From: an uncultured Bacilli bacterium
GTDB taxonomy: Bacteria; Bacillota_I; Bacilli_A; RF39; UBA660
Assembly: GCA_944331835.1 (NCBI GenBank)
Contig: CALVIU010000004.1
Location: forward strand, 1-46,557
DNA: 46,557 nt
Reading direction: 5' to 3'
In this document: positions 17,811 to 24,698 of the stretch, one piece after another
How positions within the stretch are numbered: the stretch's first letter is position 1
Layout of the letters: every line of letters begins with the position of its first letter
Translations under genes and position numbers: made by a program
Notes under the pieces: model-generated
What the model was told of the DNA's origin: nothing
Database searches by the model: none
What the model saw: only the letters and a program-made list of their open reading frames with translations

Positions 17811-17838
17811 ATTTTACACTATTTATTTTTTTTGTAAA
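17811..17838 (-). promoter_or_regulatory. Promoter of the island operon, apparently leaderless
   Basis: On the minus strand TTTACA (17838-17833), a 16-nt spacer, and TAAAAT (17816-17811). Only 7 nt separate the -10 box from the ATG at 17803, so transcription would start at or next to the start codon. Confidence 0.55.
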
Positions 17839-17892
17839 GAGTTAATTTGATATAAAACATTAATTTAATCAAAAAAAATGAATTTTTAGTTA

Positions 17893-18303
17893 TCACAAAT
17901 CCATTTTTTCCTTAACTGTTTTAAAATATAATCTAAAAGTATCTGGATAAGTAAGATTATTTGGTAAATCATCTGAAAACATAATTTTTGACATCTCATA
18001 ATCTTCTGGTAACTTTTCCATTTCCAAAATTTCACAAAAACACAATAAAGCAAAAGTGCTAATTTTATATACACTAACTGGAGTTACTTCAATTTTCGTT
18101 GCTCCAGTTTCTTCATACATTTCTCTTTTAGCGGCCTCTTGCCAAGTTTCCCCGCTCTCTATATGACCACCAGGAATTTCCCAACCATTTCTTTTTTTAT
18201 TATAACAAAATACATATTTACCATGGTAACGACATACACAAACTACTCTAGTGTATTCAGATTCATCACAATATCCCAAATCATACAATTTTACTTCTAA
18301 CAT
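17893..18303 (-). CDS. Nudix hydrolase (MutT-like)
   Basis: Soluble protein of 136 residues with a complete Nudix box from GHIESGE through REMYEETGA (residues 46-68), matching G-x5-E-x7-REUxEExGU. Preceding WEIPGG is typical of MutT/YtkD-like NTP pyrophosphohydrolases. The substrate, a nucleoside triphosphate or nucleotide sugar, cannot be told from sequence. The start is supported by GTGAGGTAA upstream. It lies inside the island upstream of the radical SAM operon but is separated by about 90 nt holding that operon's own promoter, so it is probably a separate transcript. Confidence 0.88.
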   Translation of the reverse strand: MLEVKLYDLGYCDESEYTRVVCVCRYHGKYVFCYNKKRNGWEIPGGHIESGETWQEAAKREMYEETGATKIEVTPVSVYKISTFALLCFCEILEMEKLPEDYEMSKIMFSDDLPNNLTYPDTFRLYFKTVKEKMDL

Positions 18304-18389
18304 ATTATTTACCTCACTATAAACAAGTTTATCATATTTATTAATTATTTTAAACTAGATTTTTTAAATTTTCATAATTTAACTATTAT

Positions 18390-18510
18390 TTATTTTAATA
18401 TATTTCTTAATTCATCAATAATAATAGTTTTAGTAATATATCCATCAAATCCCGTAAATAAGCATTTGCTTTTGGCATATCCCTAAGGTCACAATTGAAG
18501 CACATAAGCC
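18390..18510 (-). pseudogene. Decayed receiver-domain C-terminus
   Basis: The minus strand reads LFTGFDGYITKTIIIDELRN-ILK-stop (ending 18390-18392), the alpha4-beta5-alpha5 tail of a response-regulator receiver with the conserved lysine, here KT instead of KP. Upstream sequence (about 18464-18510) matches no continuous frame. No helix-turn-helix follows, so it may be the end of a hybrid kinase. The rest of 18304-18753 holds only the 21-bp repeat and the tRNA terminator. Confidence 0.5.
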
Positions 18511-18640
18511 TGTATATTCAGTTTTAAGTGGAATATAGTGTTTAATAACAAGCGTTTTTATACTACAAGCCACATAATTTTCTAAAAAAAATGATGTGAT
18601 TTTTTCGAAAAACAACGAAAATTTCAAACAAAAAGTAGGT

Positions 18641-18661
18641 ATTCGCGACATTTTTGCGACA
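18641..18661. repeat. Right copy of the 21-bp island-end repeat
   Basis: Matches 11441-11461 at 20 of 21 positions in the same orientation, exactly 7,200 bp away. It lies about 90 nt inside the intact tRNA-Thr. Confidence 0.6.
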
Positions 18662-18712
18662 CTTTTTTTGTCAAAATTGTGTGACACTCTAAAATTGAGT
18701 ATTTATTAAAAA

Positions 18713-18735
18713 TAAAAAAGCCCGCAAATACGGAC
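18713..18735 (-). terminator. Terminator of tRNA-Thr
   Basis: Minus-strand hairpin GTCCG...CGGGC (5-bp stem with one G-T pair) followed by a T-run at 18719-18713, about 20 nt beyond the tRNA CCA end. Confidence 0.65.
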
Positions 18736-18753
18736 AAAAACAAGCATAATAAA

Positions 18754-18829
18754 TGGTGCTGGAAGCCGGGCTTGAACCAGCGACCTATGCGTTACGAGGG
18801 CATTGCTCTACCAGCTGAGCTATTCCAGC
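18754..18829 (-). tRNA. tRNA-Thr (anticodon CGT)
   Basis: Full cloverleaf on the minus strand: acceptor GCTGGAA/TTCCAGC, D-arm GCTC...GAGC with AGCTGGTA loop, anticodon stem ATGCC/CGCAT with loop CTCGTAA, variable AGGTC, T-arm GCTGG-TTCAAGC-CCGGC, discriminator A and encoded CCA. The last anticodon-stem pair (31-39) is C-C, a slight irregularity. It is the likely integration target of the island. Confidence 0.93.
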
Positions 18830-19021
18830 ACAAATTAATTTTAGCAAATAAATAATCAAAATTCAATTACTTATGATAAAATAACCTTAGTTAATAGTAA
18901 ACAAGAAAACTTAGTAGAATTAAATATTAATCAAAGATAGCAACTATACAAAATTAGGGTATCGATATAATGAAATATACAATGTATTTATTGGTAGAAA
19001 TAATCCTTAAAAAGTCAAAAA

Positions 19022-19038
19022 TGCACAATGATTGTGCA
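19022..19038. repeat. Palindrome TGCACAAT-G-ATTGTGCA
   Basis: A perfect inverted repeat with 8-bp arms around a single base. The same GCACAAT/ATTGTGC arms recur 25-60 nt downstream in a terminator-like hairpin. It could be an operator or part of a tandem hairpin; no gene is clearly controlled. The stretch 18830-19391 otherwise holds only that hairpin and a doubtful small frame. Confidence 0.45.
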
Positions 19039-19058
19039 AAATAGCATAAAAATTAACA

Positions 19059-19095
19059 AAAACGCACAATTTTTTGAAATTATTGTGCGTTTTTT
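19059..19095 (+). terminator. Terminator-like hairpin
   Basis: Stem AACGCACAAT/ATTGTGCGTT with an 11-nt loop, T6 on the plus strand and T5 on the minus strand. No gene obviously reads into it. Confidence 0.6.
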
Positions 19096-19122
19096 GCCAT
19101 CTGAATATAAAATACCATATTT

Positions 19123-19326
19123 TTGAACATAATAAGCAGCAGAGTAATTACTGCCGATAAATCATTTTCTATTTTAACAGATCAAGACCGAGTAGTAACA
19201 ACATCAATTACTTATGAAGCTTTTAGCATAAAAAATATAGCTTTGAAAAATTGCCATTTATCATTTTCAGAACTACAAATGCTTTATGAACAACAATTAA
19301 GAGAAAGTGAAAGTATAAGTAGATAA
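19123..19326 (+). CDS. Doubtful short ORF, 67 aa, possible remnant
   Basis: Begins with TTG and has no Shine-Dalgarno site. The frame opens at 19111 after a stop. The peptide (TITYEAFSIKN-like centre, SELQMLYEQQLRES near the end) looks protein-like but matches nothing I know. It may be the tail of a decayed gene rather than a working one. Confidence 0.25.
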   Translation: MNIISSRVITADKSFSILTDQDRVVTTSITYEAFSIKNIALKNCHLSFSELQMLYEQQLRESESISR

Positions 19327-19391
19327 AATAAAAACTATCTACTTTTAATTTGTCAATTATTTTTGTATAATGTTCCTGGAGTATACTAATT

Positions 19392-21134
19392 ATGGAAAAA
19401 GATTATTATAAAGACTATGATAAACGTGTCTCATGGGACTTAACAAGTATCTTTAAAGATGATGAAGAGTTAAATAAAAAAATAGATGAATTAAATACTA
19501 GTATTAATAAAATAACAATTCCTGATTCTTTAGATACTAACAACTTAATATCTTTATTAGATGAATATTCTTTAATTAAAGAATTAAGTACCAAAATATT
19601 AATGTACGGTTCATTAAAATATTATCAAAATACCAGTGATGAAAATTTAGCATTAAAAAATAGGGTAGAAAAAATTAATAATGAAGCAACAACTAAATTA
19701 AAAATAATTGAAAATTATCTAACTAAATTTTCTTACGATAATTTAATTAAGTTACCAAGTATAAAAAAGTATAAGTTTTATTTAGATAATTTATTTCGTA
19801 TGCAAGAGTATGTTAAAGACGCAAAGACCAATGAAAAAATAAAAGATAATACTGACTTAATTAATAAATATATTAACAAACAAAACAATTTAATTAACAA
19901 TATGACCTATCCTGATATTCAAGTTGAGGATAAGACTTATGAAATAACTAACTTTAATATGACCAAATATTTGGCTTCTCAAAATAGGGAATTAAGAAAA
20001 CTTACTTTTCTAAGCATTAATAATTCTTTTAAAGAAAAAGAAAGTGAATTTTCTTCTATTTTAAATAATATTTTTGCTCTAAGAAATGATAATGCCTTAC
20101 TTGCAGGTTACCAAAGCGTTTTAAAAAAATCTTTATTTGAAGAAAATTTACCCAATTCTTTAATAGAAACATTAATTACATCAGTTCATAAAAATTTGCC
20201 AATAATGCAAAAGTATTTAGAATTAAAAAGCAAGTATTTAGATATTAAAGATCCTCATTTATACGATTTGGGAGTATCTCTAAATAAAGAAGTTAATCAA
20301 AAATATAATATTGCTGAGGCAATAAATGTAATAAAAACTGCTTTAAAACCATTAGGAAAGGAATACTTACAAACTGTAGATATTTTGCTTGATGGCCATA
20401 TCGATGCTACTCCTAATGAATTAAAACATCAATCTATTACTTTTTCTTGGCAAGATTATGCTTTCTTAAATTTTCGCGGAGCATATGGAGATTTAAAAAA
20501 TTTAGTTCATGAATTTGGACACATTATCAGTTACCATTTAGCTAAAAATAAAGAACCATTTATTTATGCTGATAGCACCATTTTTATCGGAGAAATAGCA
20601 TCTATTGTTAATGAAATTCTTTTAAATGATTATCTATATAATAATGCTAAAAATAAAGAAGAAAAAATATTTTTCTTAAGTAAAAAAATTGAAAACTATT
20701 TTACCTCAGTTTTCAAACAAACATTGTATACCGAATTTGAAAATTATTTATATAGTTTAGATAACATAACTGCTAATATTTTATCAACTAAATACTATGA
20801 ATTATTAACCAAATATTATGGTAGTAACATTATTGTAGATAGTGAAGCTAAGTTTGAATGGATGCGCTTAGGACACTTATATCGTCATAGTTATTATCCA
20901 TATAAATATGCAACTGGTCTACTTATGGCAAGTAGTATAGTTGCTGATATCTCTACTAATAATTTATTAATAGAAAAATATATAGAATTTTTAAAAAGTG
21001 GTAATAGCAATTATGCTAGCGAGTTATTAAAAATGGTTAATATAGATATAACTAATAGTAAAACATTTGATAATGGCTTTAAATTACTTGAAAATGATAT
21101 TAAGAAATTAGAAAAAATAATGGAAGGTGAGTGA
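19392..21134 (+). CDS. pepF: Oligoendopeptidase F (M3 family)
   Basis: Zinc metallopeptidase of 580 residues, the usual PepF length. The zinc motif HEFGH lies at residues 373-377 and the third ligand glutamate about 25 residues later in IFIGEIASIVNE (E401). The N-terminal WDLTSIFKDDEE is the standard PepF opening. It cleaves short peptides in the cytoplasm. The C-terminal RHSYYPYKYATGL is the conserved substrate-binding region. GGAG sits 9 nt upstream of the ATG. The start of the next gene follows within 5 nt, so the two are probably co-transcribed. Confidence 0.95.
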   Translation: MEKDYYKDYDKRVSWDLTSIFKDDEELNKKIDELNTSINKITIPDSLDTNNLISLLDEYSLIKELSTKILMYGSLKYYQNTSDENLALKNRVEKINNEATTKLKIIENYLTKFSYDNLIKLPSIKKYKFYLDNLFRMQEYVKDAKTNEKIKDNTDLINKYINKQNNLINNMTYPDIQVEDKTYEITNFNMTKYLASQNRELRKLTFLSINNSFKEKESEFSSILNNIFALRNDNALLAGYQSVLKKSLFEENLPNSLIETLITSVHKNLPIMQKYLELKSKYLDIKDPHLYDLGVSLNKEVNQKYNIAEAINVIKTALKPLGKEYLQTVDILLDGHIDATPNELKHQSITFSWQDYAFLNFRGAYGDLKNLVHEFGHIISYHLAKNKEPFIYADSTIFIGEIASIVNEILLNDYLYNNAKNKEEKIFFLSKKIENYFTSVFKQTLYTEFENYLYSLDNITANILSTKYYELLTKYYGSNIIVDSEAKFEWMRLGHLYRHSYYPYKYATGLLMASSIVADISTNNLLIEKYIEFLKSGNSNYASELLKMVNIDITNSKTFDNGFKLLENDIKKLEKIMEGE

Positions 21135-21138
21135 TACA

Positions 21139-21453
21139 ATGGCTTTTAACAAATTAGTTCGTGATAAAATACCAGAAATTATCAAAAATAATAATGAAAC
21201 TCCAATTACCAGAATTCTTTCCGATGAAGAATATAAAATAGAACTTGAAAAGAAATTGTATGAAGAATACCAAGAAGTATTAGAATCAAGTGGAGAGAAT
21301 CGCTTAGAAGAACTGGCGGATATGCTTGAAGTAATGATTGCTCTAGCAAATACGCAAAATGCTTCTTTAGAAGATATAATAAAAATTGCTGATAAAAAGC
21401 GAACTAAACGCGGGGGATTTCAAGAAAAAATATTCTTAGAAAATGTTAAATAA
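21139..21453 (+). CDS. MazG-like/PRA-PH-type NTP pyrophosphohydrolase
   Basis: All-helical protein of 104 residues in the MazG/HisE superfamily. It opens with the recurring FNKLVRDKIPEII. The metal-binding acidic motifs are LYEEYQEVLE and RLEELADMLEV (EExxE...ExxD), and it ends with KRGGFQEKIFL. Stand-alone members are thought to clean up non-canonical NTPs; histidine biosynthesis is not suggested by the context. The start at 21139 follows GGTGAGTGAT; a GTG at 21127 is possible but overlaps this site. It lies 4 nt after pepF. Confidence 0.85.
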   Translation: MAFNKLVRDKIPEIIKNNNETPITRILSDEEYKIELEKKLYEEYQEVLESSGENRLEELADMLEVMIALANTQNASLEDIIKIADKKRTKRGGFQEKIFLENVK

Positions 21454-21467
21454 TTGCAAATTTTCTT

Positions 21468-21495
21468 TTGTGAAAAAATGATTTTATTGTATAAT
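21468..21495 (+). promoter_or_regulatory. Promoter of the CaCA exchanger gene
   Basis: TTGTGA (21468-21473), a 16-nt spacer, and TATAAT (21490-21495), followed by a short leader with GGTGG before the ATG at 21513. Confidence 0.6.
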
Positions 21496-21512
21496 TAACA
21501 TATGGTGGTACT

Positions 21513-22472
21513 ATGCAAATACTTTTATTAATAATAGGTTTCGTTATAATTATAAAAGCATCAGATTTTTTAGTTGATGCTTCTTCAGCACTTGCATTAA
21601 AATTACGAGTTCCTAAAATGCTCATTGCCTTAACTATTGCGGCATTTGGAACCTGTGCTCCAGAGATTGCCATTTCATTTCAAAGTGTCAGTGCTGGAAA
21701 TGGGGAGATTGCATTTGCTAATGTTGTTGGTAGCTGTGTTGTAAATGTATTTTTAATAATTGGTTTGGCAAGTTTTATTAGACCTATCAAAGTCAAGCAT
21801 GCTACCATAAAAAAAGAGCTGCCAATTCTTGTAATAATAACATCTGTCTTTGCAGTACTTATGCTCGATAGTATATTTAATCCTTATACCAGTGATGCTT
21901 TTTCTAGATCAGATGGTATAATTTTACTTTTACTATTTGGATTATTCGTCATTTATTTAATTCAACTTCTATTTAAAAGAAGTGAATATTCTGAAGAAGA
22001 AATTGAAAAAATAAAATATAGTCCAATTGTTGCCATAATAATTATTATAGTTGCCATAATCTTAATAATTTACAGCAGCGATTTAATTGTAGCATCTGCT
22101 AAAGAAATTGCTACCCGTCTTCACATCAGCGAAAAACTAATTACAATGTTTGCCATAGTTATTGGAACAAGTCTTCCTGAAATGGTTATGACCGTAACAA
22201 GTGCCAAAAAAGGAGAATTTGATATAGCTATTGGTAACATCATAGGAACCAATATATTTAATATTTGTATAGTTTTAGGTTTGCCAGTTATTATTTATGG
22301 CGATGTTTTACTAACAGGTTTTGGTATTGTTGATATTATCGCAGTATTTTTGTCTTCTGCTCTTTTATTCTTATTTGCCCGAAGTGAAAAAACAATCGAT
22401 AAAAAAGAAGCAATAGTTATGCTCGTTATTTTTGCTATTTATTATGTCTTTTTATTAGTTGAAGGCTACTAA
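21513..22472 (+). CDS. Sodium/calcium exchanger family (CaCA, YrbG type) membrane protein
   Basis: Integral membrane antiporter of 319 residues with about ten TM helices in two inverted halves. The alpha-1 repeat has GTCAPEIAISF and FANVVGSCVVNVFLIIG; alpha-2 has IGTSLPEMVMTVTSA and IGNIIGTNIFNICIVLG. The conserved Pro-Glu pairs for cation binding are present in both. Alpha-1 departs from the usual GTSxPE and GNxxGSN by carrying cysteine and alanine, so ion specificity is uncertain. It has its own promoter and is followed by another for rlmB. Confidence 0.92.
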   Translation: MQILLLIIGFVIIIKASDFLVDASSALALKLRVPKMLIALTIAAFGTCAPEIAISFQSVSAGNGEIAFANVVGSCVVNVFLIIGLASFIRPIKVKHATIKKELPILVIITSVFAVLMLDSIFNPYTSDAFSRSDGIILLLLFGLFVIYLIQLLFKRSEYSEEEIEKIKYSPIVAIIIIIVAIILIIYSSDLIVASAKEIATRLHISEKLITMFAIVIGTSLPEMVMTVTSAKKGEFDIAIGNIIGTNIFNICIVLGLPVIIYGDVLLTGFGIVDIIAVFLSSALLFLFARSEKTIDKKEAIVMLVIFAIYYVFLLVEGY

Positions 22473-22506
22473 ATTACAAATAACGACATTTTTTTTAGTT
22501 ATCATA

Positions 22507-22515
22507 TGGTATAAT
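22507..22515 (+). promoter_or_regulatory. Extended -10 promoter of rlmB-sigH
   Basis: TGGTATAAT fits the TGn-TATAAT pattern; no clear -35 is seen. The start codon is 27 nt further downstream. Confidence 0.6.
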
Positions 22516-22541
22516 TAATAAAAAAGCGAGGTATTATTTAT

Positions 22542-23210
22542 ATGTTAGCATATGGAGTAAATGTATTAAAAGAATTAGACAGTAAAAAAATTAAGAAAGT
22601 TATGACATCTCGAACAGAGATAATTGATTATTGTAAGGAACATAAAATAAAATATGAACGCACAGATAATCATATTTTAAATAAATTAACTAAAGAAAAT
22701 CATCAAGGAGTAGTAATTGATATTTACGATTATGATTACTACAAATTAGAAGATGTTGATGGCAACTTTGTAGTTATGTTAGATCATTTGGAAGACCCTC
22801 ACAACTTCGGAGCAATAATTCGAACCTGTGCTGCTGCTGGCGTAACTTCGATTATAATTCCTAAAGATCGCTCTGTTAAAGTAACTGATGTTGTCATGAA
22901 AACAAGTGTTGGAACAATTAACTATGTCAAAATAATAATGGTCAGTAATTTAGTAGATGCCATAAAGAAATTAAAAAAGCAAGGCTATTTTATCTATAGT
23001 GCTGATATGCATGGCGAAAATTATCGTACACTTGATTACAGCGGCAAAAGAGTATTAGTAATTGGTAATGAAGGTAAAGGTATAAGTAACTTAGTAAAAG
23101 ATAATAGTGATTTTTTAGTAACTATTCCAATTAACCCTAAAGTAGAAAGTTTAAATGCCTCAGTTGCTGCTGGAATTTTAATTTATCAAATGGAAAATGC
23201 TGATGAATGA
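22542..23210 (+). CDS. rlmB: 23S rRNA 2'-O-ribose methyltransferase, TrmH/RlmB (SpoU) family
   Basis: SPOUT methyltransferase of 222 residues. The three knot motifs are present: DHLEDPHNFGAIIRTCAAAG, VLVIGNEGKGIS and IPINPKVESLNASVAAGI. The N-terminal L30e-like substrate domain (residues 1-70) is compact. RlmB methylates G2251 of 23S rRNA in E. coli. In Bacillus the orthologue lies upstream of sigH, secE and nusG, as here, which supports the name. GCGAGGT supports the start. The stop overlaps the sigH start. Confidence 0.92.
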   Translation: MLAYGVNVLKELDSKKIKKVMTSRTEIIDYCKEHKIKYERTDNHILNKLTKENHQGVVIDIYDYDYYKLEDVDGNFVVMLDHLEDPHNFGAIIRTCAAAGVTSIIIPKDRSVKVTDVVMKTSVGTINYVKIIMVSNLVDAIKKLKKQGYFIYSADMHGENYRTLDYSGKRVLVIGNEGKGISNLVKDNSDFLVTIPINPKVESLNASVAAGILIYQMENADE

Positions 23211-23799
23211 TTATGAATTAGTTTACCTAGCTCAAGAGCAAAACGAGGAGGCTTTAGAATATCTTTACCAAAAATATGATAAATTAATAAAAGGGTTAAT
23301 TTTTAAAAGATTTTTCAATTTAATTAAATTGGGAATAGATTTAAATGATGTTTACAATTGGTGTTTAAATGCTTTAAATAATGCTATTAAAAGTTATAAT
23401 GCTGATAATAACGCAATTTTTTCTACTTACGCAACTACGATTGTTGAAAATTCTATCAAAAATTACTTGCGAAATAATTGTAAAACAAATGAAAAACTAA
23501 ATATAGTAATTGAACCATTTTATGAAAACCAAGCTATTACATATTTAGATTTTACTATCAATTATAACACTGATCCTTATTACACTCTAAGCGATCAAGA
23601 ACATCTTTCTGAATTATTGATTGCAATAAAAAATGCTTTATCTCCATTTGAATATAAGGTATATGTTTTATTGTTAAATAATTTAAAATATCAAGATATT
23701 GCTAAAAAGCTAAATAAAACACCTAAACAAATAGATAATGCTATTCAAAGAATAAAAAATAAATTAAAAATGGTGCTTAAATCTATGAAAATCGCTTGA
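23203..23799 (+). CDS. sigH: Sigma-H-like RNA polymerase sigma factor
   Basis: Sigma-70-family protein of 198 residues. Region 2 begins at NDYELVYLAQEQNEEALEYL and includes a divergent 2.3/2.4 segment (FSTYATTIVENSIKNYLR). Region 4 is a helix-turn-helix with LSPFEYKVYVLLLNNLKYQDIAKKL and PKQIDNAIQRIKNKL, close to the SigH pattern. The position between rlmB and secE equals the Bacillus sigH locus, although rpmG and rae1 are missing. In Bacillus SigH runs stationary-phase and competence genes; the role here is unknown. The start at 23203 is chosen for a GGAAA 6 nt upstream; ATG 23197 is an alternative. Confidence 0.85.
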   Translation: MNDYELVYLAQEQNEEALEYLYQKYDKLIKGLIFKRFFNLIKLGIDLNDVYNWCLNALNNAIKSYNADNNAIFSTYATTIVENSIKNYLRNNCKTNEKLNIVIEPFYENQAITYLDFTINYNTDPYYTLSDQEHLSELLIAIKNALSPFEYKVYVLLLNNLKYQDIAKKLNKTPKQIDNAIQRIKNKLKMVLKSMKIA

Positions 23800-23824
23800 A
23801 ATTAATTAGTGTTTATGATATATT
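23796..23824 (+). promoter_or_regulatory. Promoter of secE-nusG
   Basis: TTGAAA (23796-23801), a 17-nt spacer, and TATATT (23819-23824). The -35 box overlaps the sigH stop codon. Transcription would start near 23831, directly in front of a hairpin. Confidence 0.7.
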
Positions 23825-23831
23825 ACTAATG

Positions 23832-23850
23832 AACACGAAAGTGTTTTTTT
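23832..23850 (+). terminator. Hairpin AACAC-GAAA-GTGTT with T-run
   Basis: A 5-bp stem with a GAAA tetraloop and seven T. It can end sigH transcripts. It also lies at the very 5' end of the predicted secE-nusG mRNA, where it could stabilise or attenuate that message. Confidence 0.6.
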
Positions 23851-23869
23851 AAATGGAGGTTTTTTAAAA

Positions 23870-24133
23870 GTGGCAAAAGAAGAAAAGAAAGTGTCCAAAA
23901 AAGAATTAAAAGTCAAAAAACAAGATAAGAAAAAGAAAGAAAAAAAAGAGACTAAAAAGCCTAGCGAAGGCTACTTTAAACAAGTTCGTAAGGAAATGAA
24001 ACTTGTTAAATGGCCAAGTGGCAAGGATGTTTTAAAATATACTATCTCAACAATAATATTTTGTGTATTTTTATGCTTAATATTTATGGGATTAAATTTA
24101 ATAATGTCATTAATTAGAGGATGGGTTGGATAA
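23870..24133 (+). CDS. secE: Preprotein translocase subunit SecE
   Basis: Small membrane protein of 87 residues. It has a highly charged Lys/Glu N-terminus (residues 1-35), the amphipathic SecE motif GYFKQVRKEMKLVKWPSGKD, and one C-terminal TM helix. SecE clamps SecY in the translocon. The start is GTG at 23870, supported by GGAGG 10 nt upstream. The stop overlaps the nusG start as TAATG, so the two are translationally coupled. Confidence 0.95.
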   Translation: MAKEEKKVSKKELKVKKQDKKKKEKKETKKPSEGYFKQVRKEMKLVKWPSGKDVLKYTISTIIFCVFLCLIFMGLNLIMSLIRGWVG

Positions 24134-24666
24134 TGGAAAAACAATGGTACGTAGTAAATACTTATTCTGGTCATGAAAGTAAAGTTAAAGAAAAATTAGA
24201 GGCTAGAACTGAATCCATGGGAATGCAAGATTACATTTTCCGTGTTATAATACCCGAAACTACTGAAGTAGAAGTAAAAGATGGTGTTAAAAAGGAAAAA
24301 GTAAAGAAAATGTTTCCTGGTTATGTTTTAGTTGAAATGATTATGACTGATGAAGCTTGGTATATCGTTAGAAATACTCCAGGTGTAACAGGATTTATTG
24401 GTTCAAGTGGAAAAGGTGCCAAACCAACTCCATTATTACCTCAAGAAATCGATAGAATTCTTGCTAACATGGGCATGAGTAGAGTAAATATTGAAAATGA
24501 TTTAAATGTTGGTGATACAGTAAATATTATTGATGGACCATTCAATGGTATGAGTGGTAAAGTTGATAACATTGACATTAAAAATAATCGACTTAATATT
24601 ATTATTGATTTATTTGGTCAAGAAACAAATGTCGATGTTGAATTATATCAAGTAAGTAAAATATAA
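24133..24666 (+). CDS. nusG: Transcription termination/antitermination protein NusG
   Basis: Protein of 177 residues: an N-terminal NGN domain beginning QWYVVNTYSGHESKVKEKL with FPGYVLVEM and RNTPGVTGFIG, and a C-terminal KOW domain with GDTVNIIDGPFNGMSGKV. It binds RNA polymerase and modulates pausing. The start at 24133 is chosen for the TAATG coupling with secE. Unlike most genomes it is not followed by rplK-rplA: a terminator and a convergent gene lie directly behind it. Confidence 0.96.
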   Translation: MEKQWYVVNTYSGHESKVKEKLEARTESMGMQDYIFRVIIPETTEVEVKDGVKKEKVKKMFPGYVLVEMIMTDEAWYIVRNTPGVTGFIGSSGKGAKPTPLLPQEIDRILANMGMSRVNIENDLNVGDTVNIIDGPFNGMSGKVDNIDIKNNRLNIIIDLFGQETNVDVELYQVSKI

Positions 24667-24667
24667 A

Positions 24668-24698
24668 ACGAATAGCTAGTAACTCTATTCGTTTTTTT
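24668..24698 (+). terminator. Terminator of secE-nusG
   Basis: Stem ACGAATAG/CTATTCGT with an 8-nt loop and T7. It overlaps the end of the convergent VanZ-RDD gene. Confidence 0.85.

Larger units (their letters stand above)
11260..18829. mobile_element. Decayed tRNA-Thr genomic island (about 7.5 kb)
   Basis: The region lies between an intact tRNA-Thr and a same-orientation copy of its 3' half. It carries a truncated tyrosine recombinase next to the distal copy and a near-identical 21-bp repeat at each end (11441-11461 and 18641-18661). Cargo: helD-like, HprK-like, two radical SAM genes, a Nudix gene, and remnants of a radical SAM and a receiver domain. It is probably immobile because the recombinase lacks its N-terminal two thirds. 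Confidence 0.75.

Noticed and set aside
17804-17892. Search for a precursor peptide gene in front of the radical SAM operon
   Set aside because: Only trivially short frames occur on either strand; the gap holds the operon promoter.
18445-18687. 80-aa minus-strand ORF
   Set aside because: It runs across the 21-bp repeat and the receiver remnant in another frame, has no ribosome site and no protein-like pattern.
21139-21453. HisE (histidine biosynthesis) assignment
   Set aside because: No his genes nearby, and the FNKLVRDKIPEII opening fits the stand-alone MazG-like clean-up group better.
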